11,397 nt of DNA from JANYBV01 sp043763155 (GTDB lineage Bacteria > Pseudomonadota > Alphaproteobacteria > Rickettsiales > SXRF01): the NCBI GenBank assembly GCA_043763155.1, contig JAYULW010000028.1, positions 1-11,397 on the forward strand. The letters are read 5' to 3'. The translations under genes were made by a program, and so were the position numbers. The notes under the pieces are model-generated. The model made no database searches, was not told the DNA's origin, and saw only the letters and a program-made list of their open reading frames with translations. Positions 1 to 6,698 of this stretch are shown in pieces. Position 1 is the stretch's first letter; every line of letters starts with the position of its first letter.

Positions 1-273
1 GGATAATAGAGGCAGGGGCAGGGGGGTCAAGTTAAGTATTTGCGCATATATAAAGAGGCCATAGATATAGGCCCCACCCCTACAAAGATGCGATCAGGAC
101 TAAGGCGGCCAAATATAAACAGCCAGTAAATATCAATAAATTACAGCCGTATAATTTACGGGCAGCCAAAAATATTATGCAAAACTTATAGATTACACCC
201 CATTCCATATCGCGCTTTTCGGGCATTCGCGCGAAACTCGAAGCTTAAGGTCAAAGCCATAACAGGATAATGC
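1..273. other. AT-rich intergenic stretch, no gene seen
   Basis: No open frame here has a credible start, ribosome site and codon pattern. The visible elements are a G-rich run with a repeated GGCAGGG at about 10-26, an imperfect GGCC-flanked inverted repeat at about 57-75, a 10-bp palindrome TTCGCGCGAA at 226-235, and an isolated perfect -10-like TATAAT at 150-155. No good -35 lies 16-18 bp before that hexamer, so I do not call a promoter. The stretch probably contains the leader and promoter of the two + strand genes that follow. Confidence 0.4.
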
Positions 274-396
274 ATGCGACATATTATTCCCTCTACCTTG
301 CTGGTGCTTTGGCTCACAGTCATTGCCTTTAGCGGCCCATCAGCTGCCACAGAGGAAGAACACACGATGATCATTGCCTCTTCCAGCCATTATTGA
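274..396 (+). CDS. Small putative secreted or membrane peptide (40 aa)
   Basis: I do not recognise this protein. The frame starts at an ATG preceded by CAGGA at 263-267 with a 6-nt spacer, a good ribosome site. The 40-residue product begins MRH, has an unbroken hydrophobic stretch at about residues 4-19 (IIPSTLLVLWLTVIAF), and then S-G-P-S-A-A followed by T-E-E-E. That is the layout of a Sec signal peptide with a possible cleavage after Ala25, leaving a mature part of only about 15 residues (T26 to Y40). It ends 32 nt before the ATG of the stress-protein gene on the same strand, so the two could share a transcript. Alternatives are an upstream regulatory ORF, the remnant of a longer secreted protein, or chance. 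An overlapping ATG at 270 gives a shorter peptide with worse spacing. Expression is not shown by sequence alone. Confidence 0.4.
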   Translation: MRHIIPSTLLVLWLTVIAFSGPSAATEEEHTMIIASSSHY

Positions 397-416
397 GCGT
401 CGCTTTTTTAACCAAC

Positions 417-422
417 AAAGGA
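417..422 (+). promoter_or_regulatory. Ribosome binding site fixing the start at 429
   Basis: AAAGGA lies 6 nt before the ATG at 429. The frame stays open upstream to a TTG at 393, which lacks such a site and overlaps the stop of the preceding small ORF. The ATG start is therefore preferred. Confidence 0.7.
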
Positions 423-428
423 AAAGTT

Positions 429-938
429 ATGAGTAGCGTGACCGGTGTTTTCGATAATGCAACCGATGCTGACAAAGCGGTTAATCGTTTATTAAACGAC
501 GGGTTCCCTAAAGAAAATATCCGCCTCGTCGTCTCTGACGCCGACAAATCCTTAAAACCATGGCTGGCAACCGCGCCCGCCGCCGATACGGTTAACCATG
601 TGGCCGAAGGCGGATTCATGGGCGCAGCCATGGGCAGTGCGCTGGGTGCGTTGCTTGCCAGCATCACCACTTTCGGCAGCATCATGCTGCCCGGCGGCAG
701 TGTGTTAATGGCTGGCCCCATCGTTGCAGCTCTAGCAGGCGCAGGTGCTGGCGGCATTGTGGGCGGTTTCAGCGGCGTCATCATCGGCGCAGGCTTCGCC
801 CTCGACGAGGCCAACCGCTATGAAGACGACATTAATGCCGGAAAGTCCGTAGTCGTCGTGACCACCACTGATGAAATTAAGGAAGCCCGCGCCCGCATCG
901 CCCTTCGTGGCCTCGGTGCCGTCATGCGCGTCGCTTAA
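429..938 (+). CDS. General stress protein 17M-like (YflT-type) protein
   Basis: The product is 169 aa from the ATG at 429. The first 40 residues (MSSVTGVFDNATDADKAVNR onward) match the N-terminal pattern of the heat-induced stress protein YflT / general stress protein 17M family: an x-x-V-x-G-V-F-D strand, a helix rich in A/D/K, then a G-F-P-x-x-x-I-R-L-V-V strand. A Gly/Ala-rich hydrophobic middle follows (about residues 60-122, with G-x-x-x-G spacing), which in relatives forms a membrane-associating or glycine-zipper hairpin. A final alpha/beta strand-helix unit has GKSVVVVTTTDE and a closing LRGLGA. The molecular function of the family is not established; members are stress induced in Gram-positive bacteria. 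The gene stands alone on its strand apart from the small ORF before it and ends in its own terminator. The family call is by fold pattern and is reasonably secure; the role is inference. Confidence 0.75.
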   Translation: MSSVTGVFDNATDADKAVNRLLNDGFPKENIRLVVSDADKSLKPWLATAPAADTVNHVAEGGFMGAAMGSALGALLASITTFGSIMLPGGSVLMAGPIVAALAGAGAGGIVGGFSGVIIGAGFALDEANRYEDDINAGKSVVVVTTTDEIKEARARIALRGLGAVMRVA

Positions 939-955
939 GAATTCCCGAGGAAATC

Positions 956-988
956 GGCGGCTCTCCAACCGGGAGCCGCCATTTTTTT
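956..988 (+). terminator. Rho-independent terminator of the stress-protein gene
   Basis: GGCGGCTC (956-963) pairs perfectly with GAGCCGCC (973-980) around a 9-nt loop. A run of seven T residues follows at 982-988. It starts 18 nt after the stop codon of the + strand stress-protein gene. Confidence 0.9.
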
Positions 989-992
989 GTCC

Positions 993-1020
993 AAAAAAAG
1001 CCCCCATCGGTGATGGGGGC
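993..1020 (-). terminator. Rho-independent terminator of the rRNA-modification operon
   Basis: GCCCCCATC (1000-1008) pairs perfectly with GATGGGGGC (1012-1020) around a 3-nt loop. On the - strand the stem is followed by seven U residues (the A run at 993-999). The + side has no T run, so this acts leftward, about 125 nt after the stop of the rsuA-like gene. Confidence 0.85.
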
Positions 1021-1053
1021 AAAAATTCTGAAAGTAACCTTAGGAGTAATGAG

Positions 1054-1071
1054 AACAAGATCTCTCTTGTT
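1054..1071. repeat. Small perfect inverted repeat between terminator and rsuA stop
   Basis: AACAAGA (1054-1060) and TCTTGTT (1065-1071) form a 7-bp stem with a 4-nt loop. No T run follows on either side, so it is not a terminator by itself. It could be a 3'-UTR hairpin of the leftward operon transcript or a protein site. Nothing else is recognisable in 1021-1145. Confidence 0.35.
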
Positions 1072-1145
1072 GCTAGTACCCTAACATTTCAAGTGTAAAG
1101 AAACCGTATTGAAATCCCGGAATGCGTATTTTTTTTCCGTAAAAA

Positions 1146-1871
1146 TTAGTTACCTGAAAATACAGGTCCCATATCGGTGATGATGCGTATCTGCCCCGGC
1201 GCAAGGTCGGAAGGCAGGTCCAGCCCCCCAATCCGGTCGCGGTGCAGGGCGGTCACATGGTTACCCACGGCTGCAAACATGCGCCTTACCTGGTGGTAGC
1301 GCCCCTCCATGAGGGTCACCGTGGCCGAAGTCGGGGAATCACTTGTCATAACAACCGGAAGCAGCGGCTTGGTCTCGCCTTCCAGCATCAGCGTGCCGCG
1401 CGCAAACACCTCGGCCTCGTCGCCATGCAGGGGCCTGTCCAGTGTCACTTGGTAACGTTTGCTCACCGCGCTCTTGGGCGAAATCACCTTATGCAGCAGC
1501 GACCCGTCATCGGTCACCAGCAGCAGCCCCGACGTTTCCTTATCCAGCCGCCCGATGGTTGAAAGCGGCGGCTCGCGGTGCCGCCAGCGCTCCGGCAGCA
1601 GCGAATACACCAGCGGCCCGGCTTCCTTGTGCGAACACGTCGTGCCCAGCGGCTTGTGCAGCATCAGCGTCAGGCCGGGCAGGGGGTCCAGCGGATCGCC
1701 CGCCACCTGCAACCGTGTCACAAGGTCCGCCGTAAGCGTAATGCGCTGGTCGGCTTCCATCAGCATCTCGCCATCGAGCGTAATCGCCCCGTGTTTGGCC
1801 AGCGTCTGAATATCGCGCCTGCTGCCATAGCCCATATTGGCCAGCAGCCTGTCGAGCCGGATGCTGCTCAT
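1146..1871 (-). CDS. rsuA: 16S rRNA pseudouridine synthase, RsuA type
   Basis: The product is 241 aa and isomerises a uridine to pseudouridine in small-subunit rRNA; in E. coli RsuA the target is U516. An S4-type RNA-binding domain occupies about residues 4-50 (IRLDRLLANMGYGSRRDI, then G-A-I-T-L-D-G-E). The catalytic domain starts at MLHKPLG (70-76). The family motif GRLDKETSGLLL places the catalytic Asp at residue 110. The C-terminal EGRYHQVRRMFAAVGNHV and LHRDRIGG segments match RsuA more closely than the longer RluB/E/F relatives. The ATG overlaps the TGA of the upstream methyltransferase by 4 nt (ATGA). A GAGG lies 7 nt upstream, inside that gene, so translation is probably coupled. It is the last gene of a three-gene operon that ends at the hairpin at 993-1020. 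The exact target base in this organism is inferred. Confidence 0.9.
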   Translation of the reverse strand: MSSIRLDRLLANMGYGSRRDIQTLAKHGAITLDGEMLMEADQRITLTADLVTRLQVAGDPLDPLPGLTLMLHKPLGTTCSHKEAGPLVYSLLPERWRHREPPLSTIGRLDKETSGLLLVTDDGSLLHKVISPKSAVSKRYQVTLDRPLHGDEAEVFARGTLMLEGETKPLLPVVMTSDSPTSATVTLMEGRYHQVRRMFAAVGNHVTALHRDRIGGLDLPSDLAPGQIRIITDMGPVFSGN

Positions 1872-2776
1872 TTGCGCGCCTCGAATATTTTGTAGCCTTC
1901 GGCCTCGCTCATGAGCGCCACCTGCTTGAAAGATTCCTTGAGCGTCAGCTCATAAGGCAAATGCCGGTTCGCAACCATCCAGCACACGCCGCCGGGTTTC
2001 AACGCCCCCGCAGCCGCCTGCACAAACTGCTGCCCCAGCGGCTGGTCTTCCATACCCGCCTCATGGAACGGTGGGTTCATAATCACAAAATCCAAACCCT
2101 GCAACGTTATTTCCCGCGCATCCGCCCACAAGAATTGCGCGCGCTTATCGGCCACATTGCGCTTCGCTGCGTCCACCGCGCGCCTGTCCAGCTCCACCAG
2201 CGTCAAACTGCTAATGGCGGGCGATTGCAGCGCCACCAGCGACAAATACCCCACGCCCGCGCCAAGATCTGCCCCCCGGCCCGAAAGCGGTGGCAGCGCT
2301 TCTGCCAGCAGCGCGCTGCCCACATCCACCTTATTCCAGCTAAACACGCCTGCCTGCGACCACAGCCCGGTATCGGGTACAAGTTGCAACGCACCCGCCG
2401 CCAGCGCTTCATCCGCCAGTATTTTTTCAGGCCGCGCACATTCGTAAATGCGGTAATGGTGCCGCCCGTCGCCCACCGGCTCGCAGCCCAGCGCCTTCAG
2501 CTCGTCCTTAAGCCGTGTGCCGCCCTTTTTATTCAGTGCCATCACCGTAAACATTGCGCCCGGCTTCAGCGCCAGCAGCGCGCCCGCCATCGCGTAGCGC
2601 CGCTCCAGCGTGCCCGCGGGCGCAAGCATCACCATGCTGTCAAGGCTTCCCGGTTTTTGCGCGTCCAATGCCTGTGACGTCACAACCAGCGGCGAAAACT
2701 GCACCGCGCCATCGTCCACATCCGCCATCTCACGCGGAATAAGCCCATAAACCCCATGCTGTGCTGCTGCCGTCAT
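1868..2776 (-). CDS. rsmC: 16S rRNA (guanine-N2) methyltransferase, RsmC/RlmG type
   Basis: The product is 302 aa, predicted to transfer a methyl group from S-adenosylmethionine to the exocyclic N2 of an rRNA guanine; E. coli RsmC methylates G1207 of 16S rRNA. As in RsmC and RlmG, the protein has two halves. The N-terminal half (about 1-120) looks like a degenerate methyltransferase fold without a glycine motif. The C-terminal half carries the working one: motif I ADLGAGVG (169-176), the acidic-loop VELD (194-197), WADA (217-220) and the N2-guanine/adenine signature NPPFHE (234-239). The start ATG is 2 nt after the stop of the DUF2336 gene and has no strong ribosome site, which fits translational reinitiation. 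It overlaps the pseudouridine synthase by 4 nt. Two small-subunit rRNA modifiers in tandem favour RsmC over RlmG, but the sequence alone does not decide this. Confidence 0.82.
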   Translation of the reverse strand: MTAAAQHGVYGLIPREMADVDDGAVQFSPLVVTSQALDAQKPGSLDSMVMLAPAGTLERRYAMAGALLALKPGAMFTVMALNKKGGTRLKDELKALGCEPVGDGRHHYRIYECARPEKILADEALAAGALQLVPDTGLWSQAGVFSWNKVDVGSALLAEALPPLSGRGADLGAGVGYLSLVALQSPAISSLTLVELDRRAVDAAKRNVADKRAQFLWADAREITLQGLDFVIMNPPFHEAGMEDQPLGQQFVQAAAGALKPGGVCWMVANRHLPYELTLKESFKQVALMSEAEGYKIFEARK

Positions 2777-2778
2777 AA

Positions 2779-3885
2779 CTACCGCAGGTAATGTTGCATC
2801 ATGGCAGCCAGCTGTTCCAGCCCGTCCATGTCTTCGGGCTTCGCCAGCGCCCGCATGCGCATGATGATGTCTTCAAGATGCGTATCCGCGCCCTCCTCGC
2901 GCAATGCCAGCACCGCAAGCAACGTGGCGCGGAACAATTGCGGCGGCAGTTGCACCCGGTCATATGCAACCTTAAAGCCCGATTCGTCCTGCAGCAGGAT
3001 ATGCACATTTTTCAGCGGAATGCGCAAAAGCCGCGACAGGCTCACCTCGAAAAGCTGGATATTGCACATGCTGAGCGCCGAAAACGGCGAGAGCTTTTTG
3101 GTCTTTTCCAGCTGGCGGATCAGCTTCGCCAGTTCTTCGTCGTTCGACGAATACCCCATCATCTTCAGGCTCGTTATCTCAAGGCTTTGCTCCAGCGCCT
3201 TGCGCATGGCCTTGATTTCGGCAAGGTCGCCGTGCTTTTTTTCCAGCGACTGGCGCATCGTGTGCGACAAATTGCTAATCACCTTCTCAATCACCACCAC
3301 CGGCACCGAGCTGCGCTGGAAAATGGATTCCATCACATCGGGGTTTTCCCTGTGGTGCTGGATAATTTCGGCAAAGGTCTGGTCGGTAATGCGCGCGCCC
3401 TCATTTTGCACCAGCGTTGCCACCACCTGGTCAAGGTTGGTGCTAACCAGCATCTCCGACACCGTCTCGGAAACCGTTTCGCGCCGCGCAATCGCCTGCA
3501 GCTTGCTGCTATCCACCATCGAGCTGATAATGCTGGTCAAGTCGTCGTCGGTCAGCACATCGGAATATTGCAGTATCGGCCCCGCCACTTCGATATGCGC
3601 GTCATTGGCCATCTGGCGGGCAAGTTCTGGCGGCAGTTTTTCGGTCTGGCTTAAATTCATGGCCAGCATCGCCCGCACGATCACCTCGCCGCGGTTCATC
3701 AATAGTCTGAAAATATCGAGCGCGATAATCTGCTGCTGCGAAGTAAGCCCCCGCTGCCCATCGCCCGCATATTGCTGTGTGAGTTTACCCACCACGTCAA
3801 TCTGCGCTTTGGTCGAGCGGTCGGCAAGCAGCCGGCTGATATCTTCACCCGATAAAAGATGTGCGGGAGCGTCTTTATTTTCCAT
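2779..3885 (-). CDS. DUF2336 domain-containing protein
   Basis: The product is 368 aa from the ATG at 3885 (MENKDAPAH). It is almost entirely helical, with no signal peptide or membrane span. It reads as consecutive amphipathic helices with HEAT-like spacing. An N-terminal segment (LSGEDISRLLADRSTKAQID...) and repeated L-x-x-S/D-x-V-x-x-x-I patterns resemble the DUF2336 family, which is found mainly in Alphaproteobacteria and has no settled function. The middle is rich in segments such as SETVSEMLVSTN and VVVIEKVISNLS. The frame is open 18 nt further up to a TTG at 3903, but neither start has a clear ribosome site; I take the ATG. It heads an operon with two 16S rRNA modification enzymes, lying only 2 nt before the methyltransferase. 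That is context for a role near ribosome assembly or a signalling scaffold, not proof. Confidence 0.75.
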   Translation of the reverse strand: MENKDAPAHLLSGEDISRLLADRSTKAQIDVVGKLTQQYAGDGQRGLTSQQQIIALDIFRLLMNRGEVIVRAMLAMNLSQTEKLPPELARQMANDAHIEVAGPILQYSDVLTDDDLTSIISSMVDSSKLQAIARRETVSETVSEMLVSTNLDQVVATLVQNEGARITDQTFAEIIQHHRENPDVMESIFQRSSVPVVVIEKVISNLSHTMRQSLEKKHGDLAEIKAMRKALEQSLEITSLKMMGYSSNDEELAKLIRQLEKTKKLSPFSALSMCNIQLFEVSLSRLLRIPLKNVHILLQDESGFKVAYDRVQLPPQLFRATLLAVLALREEGADTHLEDIIMRMRALAKPEDMDGLEQLAAMMQHYLR

Positions 3886-3977
3886 GGCCGTATGCAAGCA
3901 CAACTGGTAGATATAGGGACATGCAACTTAAATACTTGATATGGCGGCTAGGCGCTACGATTAATTAAAGGCACAAA

Positions 3978-6071
3978 ATGCTAACAAGGCTATCCCAAAG
4001 CATAAAATACCTCGTGCCCGCCTTTTTGGCGGTTTATGTGCTGCTGTGGCTGCTGGCCCCGGCCTCTGTCTCCAGCACCCTGCTTACCCCCATTATGCCC
4101 CCCGGCATGCCGTCAACTGCCATCACCGTCACCCTGCCGTATAAGGCCCCGTCGGCCATTCCTACCGGCCAGCCCTCTCTCCACTATAAAGTCACCGGAA
4201 GCATCTATGTTGCACCCTACAATACCGGCGACACGGTGGTGGTGCGGGTGGACGACTGCCCCGAATCCATCCGTATTAATGGTATTGCGCCCCCCAGCCT
4301 GCAAATGCCCCCCGGCGGCGTCTGCACCTTGGAGAACCGCCAGTTTTCCTTCCCCTATGCCGAAGTCGGCCTGAAGCAGGGCACAAACGATTTTGAAGTG
4401 GTCTTCGAAGATCTGGGCGGCTATTACGGCGCCGACATTTTCACCAAGTCCACGCTGCTCAAAAAATCGCTGATATTCGTCTTGCCCGCGCTGTTCATCC
4501 TGCTTTTCTGCGCCGCCATGGGCATGACCCGCAAAACATGGGCATCGCGCAGCAATGGCATCGCCGTGCTGCTGCTTGCGCTGGGAACATATGCCATCAG
4601 CATTTCCTACCCTGAAATAAGCAACACCTACGACGAACAGGCCCATGTCGCCGCTGGCATGCAATGGTGGGAGCAGGACCAGTTCACCTATGAATGCATG
4701 ACCCCGCCGCTGGCGCGCGCCGCTGCTTCCGCGCTGCTATACCTGCACGACGTTACCGCCCACGGCATGTTCTACGAAGATATGTACGCTGTCGGCACCC
4801 GCATTCTCGATACCGGCAAAGGCTACATGAACAACCTGACATTGGCGCGGGAGGGCATGCTGCCCTTTTACCTGCTGGGCGGTTGCTGCATTTTTCTTTG
4901 GAGCCGCAGGCTATACGGCGAAAAAACAGGCCTTCTGTCGCTGGGCTTTTACATCTTCTCGCCCATCATTACGGGTCATGCCGGGCTTGCCGCCACCGAT
5001 TTAACCTACGGCATCACCTTTGTCCTGACTGTTTTTGCCTTCACCTTGTGGATGGACAGGCCCAGCATCCTGCTTAGCTGCTTCATGGGCGTGTGCGCAG
5101 GGCTTATGGTCATCGCCAAAACCTCCGGCCTTGTGCAGTTTCCCGTGGCCGCCATCATGATTCTGGAGTGGCATTTCTTCTATCTCTACGCCTATGGAAC
5201 CCCCAAAACCTCTCGCCTTCGCCCTTACCTGAAATGGGGCATGTTCGCAGGCCTTCCATGCTTCCTGATGCTTATTGAAGCCACCTATTTCTTCGATAAT
5301 TTTGCAGGCTTCATCTGCGGCATCGGTCAGGCCAATATCAAAAATAGCCTGAAACATGCCGTGTGGCTGTTCGGCCCGCTCAACAATAATCCGCTCTGGT
5401 ATTATTTCTTCGTGGGCTTCTTCTTTAAAAGCCCGCTGCCGTTTTTGCTGCTGCTGGGCGCGGGCGTATGGTTCTCCACGCGGCGTCAGGCGGGCCTGCT
5501 TTATCAGCACCGCACCTTCTTCCCGGTCATTGCTTCGGTTGCGGTGCTGTGGTGCACTGGCATCTCCAATATCAATATCGGCGCCCGCCACGCCATGCCT
5601 GCCTTCATCATGGCCACCATCCCCGCAGGCTACGGCCTATCGCGCCTGCTGGATGCGCGCCGCACGTATGTGCGCTATGCCGCGCTCGGCTTAGTGCTGT
5701 GGCAGCTTGTGGCTTTTGTGCGCATCGCGCCCGACTATTTCGCCTACTTCAACGAATTCGCTGGCGACCATCCTGAAAACGTCTTGCTCGACACCGACCT
5801 CGATTGGGGACAGGACCTGGTGCACCTCAAACACACCATCGAGGAAAAGCAGGCCCACAACGTCATGATCTGCAACTTCGGCAACGATAATTACCGCGCA
5901 GTGGTAGGTCCCGATATCAGGACATGCGACAACTCGCACCCTAGCGGCTGGTTTGCCGTAAGCTATTATTACATACTGATCAGGCCGACGCCGGAACAAA
6001 CACGCATGATAAATGAACAACCCTACATACCTGTAGGCCGCTCCATGCGCCTTTACCACCTTCCGGATTAA
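3978..6071 (+). CDS. GT-C family membrane glycosyltransferase (PMT/ArnT-like)
   Basis: The 697-aa polytopic inner-membrane protein is predicted to move a sugar from a polyprenyl-phosphate donor to an acceptor on the periplasmic side. A first membrane span (about 11-29) is followed by a soluble domain of about 130 residues (33-160). Its strand-rich pattern (GLKQGTNDFEVVFEDLGGYYG) suggests a beta-sandwich, and Cys94 and Cys116 could form a disulfide. A second span (164-184) and third span (193-211) lead to Tyr-Asp219-Glu220, the acidic pair of the first large loop in PMT/ArnT-type GT-C enzymes, followed by a TPPLARA segment. About eight more hydrophobic spans follow. The C-terminal part holds IGARHAMPAF and LDWGQDL (608-614), seen in many bacterial family-39-type proteins. 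AAAGG at 3967-3971 gives a good ribosome site 6 nt before the ATG. No glycan genes flank it, so the substrate is unknown. Confidence 0.78.
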   Translation: MLTRLSQSIKYLVPAFLAVYVLLWLLAPASVSSTLLTPIMPPGMPSTAITVTLPYKAPSAIPTGQPSLHYKVTGSIYVAPYNTGDTVVVRVDDCPESIRINGIAPPSLQMPPGGVCTLENRQFSFPYAEVGLKQGTNDFEVVFEDLGGYYGADIFTKSTLLKKSLIFVLPALFILLFCAAMGMTRKTWASRSNGIAVLLLALGTYAISISYPEISNTYDEQAHVAAGMQWWEQDQFTYECMTPPLARAAASALLYLHDVTAHGMFYEDMYAVGTRILDTGKGYMNNLTLAREGMLPFYLLGGCCIFLWSRRLYGEKTGLLSLGFYIFSPIITGHAGLAATDLTYGITFVLTVFAFTLWMDRPSILLSCFMGVCAGLMVIAKTSGLVQFPVAAIMILEWHFFYLYAYGTPKTSRLRPYLKWGMFAGLPCFLMLIEATYFFDNFAGFICGIGQANIKNSLKHAVWLFGPLNNNPLWYYFFVGFFFKSPLPFLLLLGAGVWFSTRRQAGLLYQHRTFFPVIASVAVLWCTGISNINIGARHAMPAFIMATIPAGYGLSRLLDARRTYVRYAALGLVLWQLVAFVRIAPDYFAYFNEFAGDHPENVLLDTDLDWGQDLVHLKHTIEEKQAHNVMICNFGNDNYRAVVGPDIRTCDNSHPSGWFAVSYYYILIRPTPEQTRMINEQPYIPVGRSMRLYHLPD

Positions 6072-6074
6072 ACC

Positions 6075-6160
6075 AGCGCTGCCGCTATAATTAAACGAGC
6101 GCTGCCGCAACTATATTTAAACGAGCGCTGCTGCAACTATAATTAAACGAGCGCTGCCGC
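6075..6160. repeat. 26-bp tandem repeat copying the 3' end of the GlcG-like gene
   Basis: There are three near-identical units: 6075-6097 (23 bp, lacking CAA), 6098-6123 and 6124-6149 (26 bp each, with one or two substitutions). A partial fourth unit at 6150-6160 lies inside the - strand gene. Each unit starts AGCGCTGC and ends TTAAACG. Read on the - strand, each unit carries GCAGCGCTCGTTTAA or a one-base variant, which is the last four codons plus stop of the GlcG/HbpS-like gene. The functional stop is at 6143-6145. The repeats fill the whole gap between two converging genes. There are no spacers, so this is not a CRISPR. Strand-slippage duplication is the simplest origin. Confidence 0.85.
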
Positions 6161-6541
6161 GCCGGCCATCGCCACGATCTCATCTTCGTGCGACTTAACG
6201 CCCGACACGCCGATACCGCCCACGCATTCGCTGCCGAACATCAGCGGCACGCCGCCCTGTACGGGAATACGGCCGGGGAAGGTGGCAACCGCGGGGCGTT
6301 CCTTCACCACATCTTCCAGCGCCTTGCTGGTAGTGCGGCCAAGCGCTGCGGCGCGTGCCTTGCCGGTGGCAATTTCAGGGCTTGGCAGCGGCGCGCCGTC
6401 CATGCGTTCTGCCTGCAGCAAATACCCGCCCTCATCCACAATCACAATGCTCACTTTCCACTTATTCTTTTCGGCTTCATGCTTGCAAGCCTGCATCAGT
6501 TTATGGGCGTCGTCGGCGGTGAGGATTTGTTTGCTGCGCAT
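6143..6541 (-). CDS. GlcG/HbpS-family protein (DUF336)
   Basis: The 132-aa small alpha/beta protein matches the GlcG/HbpS (DUF336) family along its full length. It has an N-terminal helix (LTADDAHKLMQACKHEAEKN), then V-S-I-V-I-V-D-E-G-G-Y-L-L-Q-A-E-R-M-D-G-A, the helix K-A-R-A-A-A-L-G-R-T-T-S, the loop FPGRIPVQGGVPL and a closing strand VGGIGVSG followed by the acidic segment KSHEDEIV. Relatives include GlcG of the glycolate operon and HbpS, a haem-binding sensor partner in Streptomyces. The biochemical role of most members is unknown. No glycolate-oxidase or sensor-kinase gene is beside it, so neither role is supported by context. The likely ribosome site is an AGG 7 nt before the ATG, next to a small inverted repeat GGATA/TATCC at 6543-6555. 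The 3' end is the source of the tandem repeat beyond the stop. Confidence 0.82.
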   Translation of the reverse strand: MRSKQILTADDAHKLMQACKHEAEKNKWKVSIVIVDEGGYLLQAERMDGAPLPSPEIATGKARAAALGRTTSKALEDVVKERPAVATFPGRIPVQGGVPLMFGSECVGGIGVSGVKSHEDEIVAMAGAAALV

Positions 6542-6698
6542 GGGATAACCTATCCGTGAAAAAGGTGAAAAATGAACTCAGGCAAGTAGATATGCGGTTT
6601 TTTCCCGGATATTTCAATATCTTTTCTAAAACCCGCACCGGCCCTGCAATTTTTAAGCTTTTTGTATTACAATACCCCCCTCACTAAGGAATCTGTTC
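6542..6698. other. Divergent intergenic region
   Basis: This 157-bp AT-rich gap separates the divergent GlcG-like and RNase H-like genes and should hold both promoters. It contains an inverted repeat GGATA-ACC-TATCC (6543-6555) and another, GTATT-AC-AATAC (6664-6675), in front of the RNase H-like gene. TAAGGA at 6685-6690 is the ribosome site of that gene, 8 nt before its ATG. I see no convincing -35/-10 pair. Confidence 0.4.

Noticed and set aside
393..428. TTG start extending the stress protein by 12 residues
   Set aside because: The ATG at 429 has AAAGGA at correct spacing; the extension has none and overlaps the stop of the small upstream ORF.
3886..3903. TTG start adding six residues to the DUF2336 protein
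   Set aside because: No ribosome site supports it, and an ATG is available in frame at 3885.
2801..3910. Long open frame (369 codons) on the + strand antisense to the DUF2336 gene
   Set aside because: It is rich in Ser, Cys and Ile from antisense codons and matches no family. The - strand frame has family-like helical sequence and operon spacing.
3936..3965. TTGATA-N18-ATTAAT as a promoter for the GT-C gene
   Set aside because: Transcription would start at about 3972, inside or after the ribosome site at 3967-3971, so it would not produce a normally translated message.
6075..6160. Short repeats as a possible CRISPR array
   Set aside because: Units are contiguous with no unique spacers, and they derive from the adjacent gene's 3' end.
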